NCBI GenBank assembly: GCA_009778255.1
Contig: WRKD01000226.1
Span: forward strand, 1-26,902
Reading direction: 5' to 3'
DNA: 26,902 nucleotides
DNA from: Bacillota bacterium
Lineage (GTDB): Bacteria > Bacillota > Dehalobacteriia > UBA4068
Below are positions 1 to 8,939 of this stretch, piece after piece. The translations under genes were made by a program, and so were the position numbers. Each line of letters starts with the position of its first letter. Position 1 is the first letter of the stretch. The notes below the pieces were generated by a model, which saw only the letters and a list, made by a program, of their open reading frames with translations, did not search any database and had not been told where the DNA came from.

Positions 1-2
1 CC

Positions 3-1745
3 CTTTCTTACGACGCTAACGGCGGCGTAGGTGCGCCTCCCCCACAAACAGCGCCTGCCAATTCTTATCTAACCATCAGCACCATAGTGCCAACTCTTGA
101 AGATTATATGTTTTTGGGCTGGTCAACTACTATGGGCGCTACTAAAGCAGATTATCAGCCGGGTGGCACAATATTCCTCGGTAGCAATATTAAACTATAT
201 GCAGTGTGGAAGATCGAAATGGATCTGCCCGGAGGCGTAAACGGCAGAATTTTAACGAAAGACAAAAGCGGCGATGTAGTCAACTGGGTCGAAATTGCCA
301 GATACGGTAAATATTCCCTAATAGTCCGCTCCAGTTACCTCAATATATATGCCGGCAGTGGGCGTTATGGAGATCCGGCGTGGCAGTTTACCTCTTCATA
401 TGGGGCAACCAATAACTATGCCACATCAAATGTACGTAACGCCATCAATGCTTGGTTCAACGGCTCTGCCCCGGCTACCGGCGATAATTTACCAACAAAT
501 GCCCGCATGCGTAAGTATACCATGCAGAACAATGCGCTTACTACTCCGGGCACCGCCAGTACAGTAGCAAGCTTAACAAATGGGTTAAGCAGGCCTAGCG
601 AAGTATATTTACCTTATGGCAATGATGTCTCATTCGCCTTAAGTTATACAGAATCGGCTAATTTTTGCTCGACCTTTCATTTTCTTAGAAACCAAAGCCC
701 CGAAACGGCGCCCAGCAATAGTATAGCAACAGCCAACTTTGCCAAAATCACCATACCAGGCATTAACGGCAGTTACGTGTACGGCGCCTGGTTGCGCAGC
801 CCGGGCGACTATACCGGGCCGGCAGGCACTACAGCGGGCAATTTAGGCTACACCGGTATTGCCTTTCAGTTTTATATAAACTATTCCGCAGCTCAGCAAA
901 GCGGGTTGGTATATCCGGCGCTTTGGGTAGATTCGGCTATTTGGGATGACGATTACTATACCCTTTATTACGATGCAAATGGCGGTAACGGCGAGCCTCC
1001 TTCTCAACCAATAGCCACCAATACTTCCGCTCCTCTTAGCAATATTATACCAACTCTGCTCAATCATCGATTCCTTGGCTGGGCCCAGGAGAAAACGGCT
1101 ACTATACCAGAATTTCAACCGGGAGATTTATTTAATATTGGCAATAGCGATAAATACCTGTACGCCGTGTGGGAGAAAAGCGGTCACAATATAACCGGCT
1201 ATGTTTATCCTCTAGCCACCAATGATTTAAGCAATTTAGGCGTAATCGGCTTTTTGGACATGCATAAGGTCATTGTCGAATTAAGATCCACCTTCCTAAC
1301 ACCAGCTCCGGCGCCTTTGCGCACTGTGGCAGTTTTACAGGATCAAGACGGCTTAGGTAAATTTACTTTCACAGATGTTGAACCGGGCAATTATATACTA
1401 TATATTCACCGCCCCGGATATATAGTAAGGGCCATGAAAGTCTCTATTACCAATACAGACCCCACCGAGATTTTATTAGCTCCTCCGGGCTCTATGGATG
1501 CCGGTATTTTCAATCTCTGGGCAGGCGACAGCAACGGAGACTTAAGTATTGACGGCAAGGATTTAATGATGGTTATGGAATTACTGGCCGAGCAAGTAGA
1601 TATATTCGATCAACGCTATAATCCGGCTTGCGATTTTAATGCAGACGGCTTAATAGAAGGCAAAGACGTGATGATTATTTATCAAATGTGGATGCGTATT
1701 ATTTGGGATTATCCCGGTGCGGAAGATATCGATGTATTTTCTTAA
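3..1745 (+). CDS. Surface protein, 5'-truncated by window: InlB B-repeats, DUF6273-like domain, X-module-like domain and dockerin
   Basis: The reading frame is open from base 3, so this is the C-terminal 580 residues of a larger protein whose start lies outside the window; the first ATG (base 87) is internal. In order I see an InlB B-repeat/Flg_new module (about residues 1-70, ending LYAVW), a region like DUF6273 (about 80-315, with WLRSPG and VYPALWV), a second B-repeat (about 319-391), a beta-rich carboxypeptidase-regulatory-like domain (about 396-493, with YILYIHRPGY), and a dockerin (about 504-566). The dockerin has two canonical calcium loops, DSNGDLSIDGKD and DFNADGLIEGKD. The protein ends GAEDIDVFS. 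The same two-domain C-terminal module closes the next gene. It is probably exported and held at the surface through the dockerin. Ligand and partner are unknown. Domain names come from recalled family patterns; the dockerin loops are seen directly. Confidence 0.85.
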   Translation, partial: LSYDANGGVGAPPPQTAPANSYLTISTIVPTLEDYMFLGWSTTMGATKADYQPGGTIFLGSNIKLYAVWKIEMDLPGGVNGRILTKDKSGDVVNWVEIARYGKYSLIVRSSYLNIYAGSGRYGDPAWQFTSSYGATNNYATSNVRNAINAWFNGSAPATGDNLPTNARMRKYTMQNNALTTPGTASTVASLTNGLSRPSEVYLPYGNDVSFALSYTESANFCSTFHFLRNQSPETAPSNSIATANFAKITIPGINGSYVYGAWLRSPGDYTGPAGTTAGNLGYTGIAFQFYINYSAAQQSGLVYPALWVDSAIWDDDYYTLYYDANGGNGEPPSQPIATNTSAPLSNIIPTLLNHRFLGWAQEKTATIPEFQPGDLFNIGNSDKYLYAVWEKSGHNITGYVYPLATNDLSNLGVIGFLDMHKVIVELRSTFLTPAPAPLRTVAVLQDQDGLGKFTFTDVEPGNYILYIHRPGYIVRAMKVSITNTDPTEILLAPPGSMDAGIFNLWAGDSNGDLSIDGKDLMMVMELLAEQVDIFDQRYNPACDFNADGLIEGKDVMIIYQMWMRIIWDYPGAEDIDVFS

Positions 1746-1757
1746 ACTCTCTTATAG

Positions 1758-1789
1758 GCTTGATCCTTAACGCAAAATCAGGATCAAGC
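1758..1789 (+). terminator. Inverted repeat after the first surface-protein gene, possible terminator
   Basis: A perfect 10-bp stem (GCTTGATCCT pairing with AGGATCAAGC) with a 12-nt loop lies 13 nt after the stop codon. It lacks a clear U-run, so intrinsic termination is only possible. The rest of the 370-bp gap to the next gene holds no gene I can support. Confidence 0.45.
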
Positions 1790-2036
1790 TCCCGGTTTAA
1801 TGATTGACCCTCAATTTACTGTGTGAAACAGGATGAGCAGCGCGTCAAACTCTTGAGGAGGCTCCGTAAATTTGAATTTATCTTTGGGATGCTCCGCCGT
1901 TTGGTAGAACGCTTTGTATGCAACGCGCGTGTTCGTCTAAAAATCAATAAAAATCATGGAAGAGCTAGTTTATTAGCTAGGTGCTTCCGGTTTATGAAAG
2001 GAGGAATGCTTTCAAATCAGATATCCAGATTTTATA

Positions 2037-2067
2037 CTTTCCCTTGCTATACCTATACAAGGGAAAG
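2037..2067 (+). promoter_or_regulatory. Perfect hairpin in the 5' leader of the DUF11/dockerin gene
   Basis: A perfect 10-bp stem (CTTTCCCTTG with CAAGGGAAAG) and an 11-nt loop end about 48 nt before the start codon. No U-run follows, so it is not an obvious terminator. A stable 5' hairpin could protect the mRNA or be a control element; this is inference. A second, weaker fold (GGAAG...CTTCC with inner GCTA/TAGC) lies upstream near 1958-1988. Confidence 0.5.
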
Positions 2068-2115
2068 AACAAAGGATAGTAAAAAAATATTTAAAATTAT
2101 AAGGAGTGACACTTA

Positions 2116-5100
2116 ATGAAACAACCCAAGAAATTCAAACTTGCCTTCACCGTCTTGTTAGCTATGATCTTAACACTGGCCATATTTACGGTAGCATCTG
2201 CGGCGGAAAAAGCTGATTTTCCCCTTATCGCTTTAAATGGCGATTTAGTTGCAGACGCCAATACGCAATATGTAATTGAATATGCTCAAGACCCGGCTAC
2301 TAAATTCATAACAGCCACCCTAAAGATCACTAACGGTACCAGCGGAGCTACAGCCAGGCCCCTTATTATTAGCGGCGTTGCTTTCGAAATGTCTTTTGAC
2401 AGCAGAGTATCGCTTTATCGCTATAATCCGCTGATCGACGGCGATAACCATCCTTACGATGCCTCCCGTATGTACAGTGGTGTTCAAGTTCTTTCAGATG
2501 TTGAGTTTAGAAAGTATTGCAATACTCCCATTACAGGCTTTAAAACTATTGGCTCTAACGCTTTCCAAAATAATACAGCCGGCAGATATATAGGTGCAAC
2601 TATTACTGCGGAAAACGAAAAAGACATAATTTCTATAGCTCCCGGTGCTACTGTAACAGTAGCGCAAGTGTATTTCATGTCCACCAATGGCACAGATGTG
2701 CTCGACCTGGATATGTTCCGCTTCGATTTCCTTAATAATACCAATGCCCCCGGCTTAAGGCTGATACGCCTCTCGAACTGGCTGGGCAACGGTACTTTCT
2801 TCTTAGTGGGCGACAGAAGATCTACCAATAGCGGAGATACTTATATAGTTAATAAGCTCACCCCCGCAACTCTTATATCCCAATCCTTCAAATTACATGT
2901 GGTGCAAGCGCCGCCGGTAGGCCTAAGCGCTAAAACAGACCCCCCGCGCGCCATAGTCGGTTATAATAATGCTACCATGGAATGGTCCTATGATGCGGCC
3001 GGCCCCTATACTGCGGGCGCGCCCACCATCAAAGACGAAGCGCATACCATATATGTGCGCTATCGGGAAACTGCATACAGCGGCAATGATGCTGTATACG
3101 GGAACTACAAAAAATATTTAGCCAGCGAACCCGTAGCTGTTATCTTCCCGCCAACCAGAACCGATGTTGTTCCGCAAGCTACCAAAACCGCTCAAAACCT
3201 CACCAGTACAGACGGGAGAATTCATGTTGGCGATACACTTTTGTATACCATTACCGCTAAAAATGCCGGCGATCAGTATTCCAACTGGACCGATGTAAAG
3301 ATCGAAGATACTTTACCGGCTGGCGTCACCTTTGCCGCGGAAGTTACTTTAGATGGCACGCCCCTTTCTCCCGGCACAGGCTATGTTTTCAGCGCTGGAA
3401 AGCTGACCGTACCTGTGGGCAATATCATCGGCGGAGCACAAAAAGTTGTTACCTTCAAAGTTACCGTTAACGCCGATGCTTATGGCGCCTCTATTAAGAA
3501 TAGCGTTTCTGTAAGCGGCAAAGACGGCGACGATGATAAAGATATTACTGTTACCGAACCAGGCGACCCCAAAGTTGTAGACCGTTCTCAGCCGCCTACT
3601 ATCGATCCTATTACTGCCGGAGATAGGACTATTACCGGTACTGGCGTAGCCGGTTCTCAGATAACCGTAACCCTGCCCGATAACAGCACCCTTACTGCTA
3701 CGGTAGCAGCCAACGGTACATGGTCGGTAGATGTACCAACTGGGAAAAATCTTGAAGCCGGACAAAAAGTTACTGCCGTGCAAAAAACCGGGGATCTCGA
3801 ACCCAGCATAGCGGTGGAAACAACCGTTTTAGGCAGGCCGGATGGTGTTTTAGATGCTAAAAAGACTTCCGCCAATATAACCAGGCAAGACGGAACTCTG
3901 CGCGTGGGCGATACCATAGAATATACCATTACCGCCAAGAATAGCGGCCCTGCCAAATCTCTCTTGGTGAATATACCGATAGTAGATGCCCTGCCCACTG
4001 AAGTAGATTTCGTGGCCAACAGTGTAATGATCAATGGTGTGGCAGCAGGTTCCGCAGCAACTTACAATCCGGCGACCCATACTCTAACAGTAGCCCTGGG
4101 CAACCTGGAAAGTGGCGAAGAAAAAATAGTGACATTCCGCACGGTGATCAATGAAACAGCTTATGGCAAATCTTTCCAGAATACCGCTAAGGTTGGGGAT
4201 AAAGACATTATTGATGATCCAAAACCGCCGGTAATAGACCGCTCGATTCCTCCCACCTTTGACGAAATTAATGCAGGCGACAGAAAAGTTTCCGGCCATG
4301 GCGTAGTAGGCAGCACTATCACAGTTACTTTCCCCAACAGCACAACTACGGCAACTGCCACGGTAGCAGCAGATTCAACCTGGTCCGTTGATGTACCTAC
4401 ATCCATCAACCTTGTGGTAGGAGATATTGTTAAAGCCGTGCAAAAGACCGGCACTCTCGACCCAAGTGTACCTGCTGAAGAAGTAGTAAAAGATAAGAAA
4501 CCTGTTATTCCGGATATTAAAAAAGTATCTGAAAATAAAACTCATACCGACGGCACTACACATGTAAACGACGTGATCCTCTACACCATTACCATAAGGA
4601 ATTTAGGCGAAAAATCTATCTGGACCAATGTTTATGTAGTAGATGAAATCCCAGCCGGATTAACCCTAAATATCAATACTATTTTACTTGACGGCAAAAA
4701 ACCCACCTTCTCTTCCTTTGAGAATGGAATCCTTCAAGTATATATAGAAAATGACGTACCCTATGGCGTAGTGCGCGTGGTCAGCTTTGAGTGTGCTGTT
4801 AAAGCAGACGCTTATGGCTTAAAGATCAAAAATATCGCCACAGTAACCGGCAAAGAAAATGGCGGCGACGAAAAGAAAGAAGATGTAGAAGACGAAGAAG
4901 AAAGAGATGTTTTCGGTAAATCCGATGTACCCACTATCGACGATGTTTATCGTGACGATACCGTTATTACAGGAACCGGCGAACCGGATGCGGAAATTAC
5001 CGTAATATTGAAAGACGGCACCGAGCTTAAAACCAAAGTTAAACCCGATAAAACTTGGTCTGTAGACGTTCCCCCCGGCAAAGAACCGCAAACCGGCGAT

Positions 5101-5745
5101 ATTATTAAAGCTATTCAAACCGAACCGGGTAAAGACCCCAGCGACCCTGTAACGACCATTGTCAAAGACAAAAACTATCGTGCGGTACACGGCTTTGTCT
5201 GGCCTATGGTTGTGGATGATTTAAGCGATTTAGGTGTAACCGGCTTCCTGGAGATGCATGCCATCACCGTCGAACTAAGACCCACCTTCCGCACAGCTGC
5301 AGATCCCGCTTTAAGCACCAAAGCTGTTGTTGTCGGTAACCCTCTTGATGAAAAAGGTGAATTTACCATTACCAATGTACCCTTTGGCCAATATGTACTG
5401 TACATTCATAGGCCAGGCTATTTGGCTCGCGCCATGAATATTACCATTTCCGCCAGCGACCCCGATATTATCGAACTCACACCGCCTGGCCAGGCAGATA
5501 ATGGTGTATTTAATCTCTGGTGGGGCGATTGCAACGGCGACCTGCTCATTGAAAACAGAGACGTTATGATGATCATCGAATTGATGGATATGAACGTAGA
5601 CGTTTTTGATGACAAATATAACCCTGCTTGCGACTTGAATGCAGACGGCGTTATTGAAAGTAAAGACGTTATGAGAGTACTGGAAATGTGGAACAGAGAT
5701 ATTTGGGATTATGCCGGAGCGGATGATATCGATATTTTCTCCTAA
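2116..5745 (+). CDS. Large secreted protein with three DUF11 + Ig-like repeat pairs and a C-terminal X-module-like/dockerin tail
   Basis: 1209 residues. A Sec signal peptide covers residues 1-29 (basic start, hydrophobic core, cleavage near ASA-A). Residues about 30-255 form a beta-rich domain shared with the SLH protein downstream, followed by a second shared stretch (about 263-345, with MEWSY and NYKKYL). Then come three pairs of a DUF11-type repeat (about 349-490, 575-705, 796-930; VGDTxxYTITxKN pattern) and a bacterial Ig-like repeat (about 493-570, 712-790, 938-1015; GTWSVDVP pattern). An acidic linker sits near 922. The end has a carboxypeptidase-regulatory-like domain (about 1022-1125) and a dockerin with loops DCNGDLLIENRD and DLNADGVIESKD, finishing GADDIDIFS. 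An AAGGAGT site precedes the ATG. The DUF11/Ig array looks like a stalk. Catalytic domains are not seen. Confidence 0.9.
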   Translation: MKQPKKFKLAFTVLLAMILTLAIFTVASAAEKADFPLIALNGDLVADANTQYVIEYAQDPATKFITATLKITNGTSGATARPLIISGVAFEMSFDSRVSLYRYNPLIDGDNHPYDASRMYSGVQVLSDVEFRKYCNTPITGFKTIGSNAFQNNTAGRYIGATITAENEKDIISIAPGATVTVAQVYFMSTNGTDVLDLDMFRFDFLNNTNAPGLRLIRLSNWLGNGTFFLVGDRRSTNSGDTYIVNKLTPATLISQSFKLHVVQAPPVGLSAKTDPPRAIVGYNNATMEWSYDAAGPYTAGAPTIKDEAHTIYVRYRETAYSGNDAVYGNYKKYLASEPVAVIFPPTRTDVVPQATKTAQNLTSTDGRIHVGDTLLYTITAKNAGDQYSNWTDVKIEDTLPAGVTFAAEVTLDGTPLSPGTGYVFSAGKLTVPVGNIIGGAQKVVTFKVTVNADAYGASIKNSVSVSGKDGDDDKDITVTEPGDPKVVDRSQPPTIDPITAGDRTITGTGVAGSQITVTLPDNSTLTATVAANGTWSVDVPTGKNLEAGQKVTAVQKTGDLEPSIAVETTVLGRPDGVLDAKKTSANITRQDGTLRVGDTIEYTITAKNSGPAKSLLVNIPIVDALPTEVDFVANSVMINGVAAGSAATYNPATHTLTVALGNLESGEEKIVTFRTVINETAYGKSFQNTAKVGDKDIIDDPKPPVIDRSIPPTFDEINAGDRKVSGHGVVGSTITVTFPNSTTTATATVAADSTWSVDVPTSINLVVGDIVKAVQKTGTLDPSVPAEEVVKDKKPVIPDIKKVSENKTHTDGTTHVNDVILYTITIRNLGEKSIWTNVYVVDEIPAGLTLNINTILLDGKKPTFSSFENGILQVYIENDVPYGVVRVVSFECAVKADAYGLKIKNIATVTGKENGGDEKKEDVEDEEERDVFGKSDVPTIDDVYRDDTVITGTGEPDAEITVILKDGTELKTKVKPDKTWSVDVPPGKEPQTGDIIKAIQTEPGKDPSDPVTTIVKDKNYRAVHGFVWPMVVDDLSDLGVTGFLEMHAITVELRPTFRTAADPALSTKAVVVGNPLDEKGEFTITNVPFGQYVLYIHRPGYLARAMNITISASDPDIIELTPPGQADNGVFNLWWGDCNGDLLIENRDVMMIIELMDMNVDVFDDKYNPACDLNADGVIESKDVMRVLEMWNRDIWDYAGADDIDIFS

Positions 5746-5777
5746 TTAGATTTTAATTTGATTAAAGCTTAATGTGA

Positions 5778-5853
5778 GGGCGGCGTAACTATAGTAAAGC
5801 CAAGATGCTATGCCGAGAAATACAGCCTGATTAGCTAGTATGCTACGCCGCCT
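5778..5853 (+). repeat. 76-bp palindromic element between two surface-protein genes
   Basis: A 9-bp perfect terminal inverted repeat (GGCGGCGTA with TACGCCGCC, plus a G-T pair) encloses 56 nt. The left and right arms stay partly alike inside the perfect stem. No U-run follows. It could be a small MITE or REP-like element or a structured leader of the SLH gene. It does not match a riboswitch I know: the GGCAAACC and GACGCAAAGC parts of c-di-GMP-I are absent. Confidence 0.5.
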
Positions 5854-5938
5854 TCAAAAAATTATAAAAAATAGTTTTGAAAAAGCTCACAATGTATACC
5901 CGCAATTCTTAATTGAATTCCTTTGAAAAGGAGAGCCT

Positions 5939-8845
5939 ATGAAAACAAAAACATCAAAAAAAGGCGCATTAGCCATTCTATTGGCTCTGTTAGTTTTAAT
6001 GGCCCTGGTACAGATAGCTTCTGCTGAGGTTACAGATTTTCCTTTAATCGCCTTGAGCGGCGATTTGGTAGCAGATGCAAATACTCAGTATATTGCTGTC
6101 TTCTCGCAAAATCCTAGTACTAAATTAATAACAGCTGAGATCATGATCAAAAACGGTAGTACTGGAACAGACGCTAAACCCTTGATACTCAATGGTGTAG
6201 CTACAGAAATATCTTTCGACAGCAGAGTATCTCCTTGTACTCCAAATGGAAATAAGTTCGAAGGGAACCTAAATATTTTATTTTCAGATTTCGAACGCTA
6301 TTGTTCTATGCCAGTAAAAAATTTCAATACGATTGGCTCAAACGCCATTCAAAATAATGCTAGCGGCAGGTTTATAGGAGCAACTATCAGCGCTGGTTCT
6401 CAAGATAAATCACATGAAGATGATGATGATGTTGAAATCGATGGACCATCTATTGCCCCTGGCACTACACAAACAATTTTAGTATTATATTTCACGCCGA
6501 ATAACGGCTCAGATTTACTTGACATCAATATGTTCAATTTCTATTTTCTAAACAACTCAAATGCTACTGGGCTAGGGCTGCTTAGACTATCAACCTGGCT
6601 GGGGAATGGTTCGTTTTTCTTATTTGCCAGCCATAAATCCGCGAGTAGCGGTGATACATATGTTGAAAATCCTAACTCTTTCAAGCTGCATGTAAAGCGC
6701 CCGCAACCAAATGTAGCCGCAAATAATTCCAGCAGATTTATAACTAACTATGACACAACTACCATGGAATGGTCATATAGCGCCACCAGCGGATACGAAA
6801 CTGACCAACCCGCCGGCGGTTTTGGCAATGTAGCCCGTACAGTTTATGTGCGGAGCAAGGGCGATAATGATTATAGCGGAAATGACGCCACCTATGGTAA
6901 CTATAAAAAGTATCTACTTAGCGACCCAGTAGAGGTCAACTTCAGCGCTGTTGGCGCTTCAACCTATACCATAACTTTCAACTACAACTTCGGCTCTCCG
7001 CCTGGTTCTGAAACCCGCACTGTAACTGCCGGAGGAACAGTAGGGGCAAAGGATATGCCTCATCCTACCCGCGATGGCGGATATGTCTTAACTGGCTGGA
7101 ATGATTCTGTAAACGGAACAGGGGATCCTTTTACAGACACAACGCCGGTCAGAGGTTCTATCACAGTTTATGCTCAGTGGGAAATACCTGTGAAGAAAGT
7201 AAAAGTGTATTTCGACAGTAATGGCGGATTCGATCGTATTCAAGAATTAGAGCTAGCTGCAGGTACTTCAGTTGGAGGAAATATGGTCCCAGATCCAACC
7301 CGTAACGGCTATAGCTTCGAGGGCTGGAATACCAAATCTGACGGTACAGGTACTGCCTTTACTCCCACAACGATCGTGAACGAAACAATTACTGTATACG
7401 CTAAGTGGAAGTTATCAGACGCGCCAAAAGTAACTGTAACCTTCGACTATAATTACCCAGGCTCTCCTTCTTCTTTTACAAGAGAAATAAGCATGGGAGG
7501 TATATTTGGAGATACTTTTCCACCTGACCCTTCACGCAGCGGTTATGATTTTATGGGTTGGTACGACAATCCTACTAAAGATAATGCCAAATTATTTATC
7601 AATGACACGAAAGTTGAAGGAAATATTACAGTTTATGCACGGTGGACTATTATTACTGATCTAACCGTTACATTTAATTATAATTACAGCAACTGTCCTA
7701 GTCCTGTGAATCGTTCAGTGTCGCGTGAAAGTTCGTTAGGAGCTGAAGAGAAATGGCCCGGAGACCCTTCGCCGAGAACAGGTTACCGTTTTTTAGGGTG
7801 GAATACCAGAGCGGATGGTAAAGGCGATCCATTTATCTCTTCAACAATTGTTCTAACTTCATTAACTGTTTACGCTCAGTGGGAGCAAATTATTAACGGT
7901 GGAGCGGTCAGCGATGTTTGGGTAGTAACTTTTATGGGCAACCAAGGTAATCCTTATAGCCAAACCGTTTCCATAGAAAAATCTCGTGGCGGTGGAGGGC
8001 TGGGTGGCTTAATGCCCGCTAACCCTTCGCGCAATGGCTATACTTTCGCCGGCTGGAATACCACGTCTAATGGAACCGGATCTTGGTTTATTAGCACAAC
8101 AGCAATAGACAGAGATATTACTGTATATGCCATTTGGGAGGCTCTTATAACAGTTGGCCCTGCTATAACAACCATTATTGAGCCGGATGTTCCTTTAGCC
8201 GGTTTCACGGCAGATCATATCCCTTTTATTACCGGTTACCCGGACGGCACTGTTAAACCCGATAACCCTATCACCAGAGCGGAAGTTGCTATGATCTTCT
8301 TCCGGCTTTTAACCAGCCCGGATAAAACAACCCCCCGCATCTCCGCTTTCGCTGATGTTCCGGAAGATATCTGGTATACGCAGGCAGTCAATTATCTGGC
8401 TAGTATAGAAATTTTAGTCGGCTATGCGGAAGACGGAACTTTTAGACCCGGCAGAAATATAACCAGAGCGGAATTTGCGGCTGTAGCTTCAAGATTTGAC
8501 AAGCTGGAAGATGTAAACATTAATATATTTCCGGATATTGAAAACCACTGGGCAAAAGCTCAAATCAATTCCGCCTATGCCAAAGGCTGGGTTAGTGGCT
8601 ACCCCGAAGACGGCACTTTTAGGCCACAAAAAAATATTAGCCGCGCCGAAGTTGTTAAAATAGTTAACACTATGCTAAATAGAAAACTAGATTTAGTTGA
8701 TTTATCGGCAGATATCCTTAACAATATCATTAAATTCAGTGATATTGCAGGACATTGGGCTCATGCTCATGTTGTAGAAGCTTCCAATAATCACGATTTT
8801 ACCAGAAAAAGCGATGGCTATGAAATATGGACCAGACTAAAATAG
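5939..8845 (+). CDS. SLH-anchored surface protein with five InlB B-repeats
   Basis: 968 residues. A signal peptide covers 1-29 (core ALAILLALLVLMALV, cleavage ASA-E). Residues about 30-250 match the N-terminal domain of the preceding protein (both begin DFPLIAL.GDLVADANTQY), and about 266-335 repeat its MEWSY...NYKKYL stretch. Five InlB B-repeat/Flg_new modules follow (about 341-415, 420-491, 498-572, 574-648, 658-735), each with GW or FxGW in the middle and VYAxW at the end. Then come SLH motifs at about 750-795 (N-terminally shortened), 803-850 and 865-912, plus a partial fourth (934-968, FSDIAGHWAH). SLH domains bind secondary cell-wall polymers, so this protein should be the wall-anchored member of the trio. 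An AAAAGGAGA site precedes the ATG. The stop is TAG. Its partner and ligand are unknown. Confidence 0.9.
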   Translation: MKTKTSKKGALAILLALLVLMALVQIASAEVTDFPLIALSGDLVADANTQYIAVFSQNPSTKLITAEIMIKNGSTGTDAKPLILNGVATEISFDSRVSPCTPNGNKFEGNLNILFSDFERYCSMPVKNFNTIGSNAIQNNASGRFIGATISAGSQDKSHEDDDDVEIDGPSIAPGTTQTILVLYFTPNNGSDLLDINMFNFYFLNNSNATGLGLLRLSTWLGNGSFFLFASHKSASSGDTYVENPNSFKLHVKRPQPNVAANNSSRFITNYDTTTMEWSYSATSGYETDQPAGGFGNVARTVYVRSKGDNDYSGNDATYGNYKKYLLSDPVEVNFSAVGASTYTITFNYNFGSPPGSETRTVTAGGTVGAKDMPHPTRDGGYVLTGWNDSVNGTGDPFTDTTPVRGSITVYAQWEIPVKKVKVYFDSNGGFDRIQELELAAGTSVGGNMVPDPTRNGYSFEGWNTKSDGTGTAFTPTTIVNETITVYAKWKLSDAPKVTVTFDYNYPGSPSSFTREISMGGIFGDTFPPDPSRSGYDFMGWYDNPTKDNAKLFINDTKVEGNITVYARWTIITDLTVTFNYNYSNCPSPVNRSVSRESSLGAEEKWPGDPSPRTGYRFLGWNTRADGKGDPFISSTIVLTSLTVYAQWEQIINGGAVSDVWVVTFMGNQGNPYSQTVSIEKSRGGGGLGGLMPANPSRNGYTFAGWNTTSNGTGSWFISTTAIDRDITVYAIWEALITVGPAITTIIEPDVPLAGFTADHIPFITGYPDGTVKPDNPITRAEVAMIFFRLLTSPDKTTPRISAFADVPEDIWYTQAVNYLASIEILVGYAEDGTFRPGRNITRAEFAAVASRFDKLEDVNINIFPDIENHWAKAQINSAYAKGWVSGYPEDGTFRPQKNISRAEVVKIVNTMLNRKLDLVDLSADILNNIIKFSDIAGHWAHAHVVEASNNHDFTRKSDGYEIWTRLK

Positions 8846-8878
8846 AACATATACGCTAATTACTGCTTAATATAAGAC

Positions 8879-8926
8879 AAAAAATAACGTATTTGATTAG
8901 TAGAGCATTCAAATACGTTATTTTTT
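8879..8926 (+). terminator. Strong bidirectional intrinsic terminator
   Basis: A perfect 18-bp stem with a 12-nt loop has six As at its 5' foot and six Ts at its 3' foot, so it can work on both strands. It ends the SLH gene. Only two bases separate it from the GGAGG of comEA. Confidence 0.9.
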
Positions 8927-8939
8927 ATGGAGGAAAGTT

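Noticed and set aside
2010..2038. Promoter TTTCAA, 17 bp, TATACT upstream of the DUF11/dockerin gene
   Set aside because: The -35 box matches only three of six consensus bases, and the -10 box runs into the leader hairpin; too weak to list.
1823..2116. 97-codon plus-strand frame that ends in TAATG with the start of the DUF11/dockerin gene
   Set aside because: It starts at GTG without a ribosome binding site, is very rich in Arg/Lys with no recognisable domain, and the next gene has its own AAGGAGT site. Coupling by the one-base overlap is probably chance.
5778..5853. c-di-GMP riboswitch reading of the palindromic element
   Set aside because: A few letters (TAAAGCCAAG, AGCCTGATTAGCTAG) recall the second half of GEMM-I, but the GGCAAACC part and the GAAA tetraloop receptor are missing.
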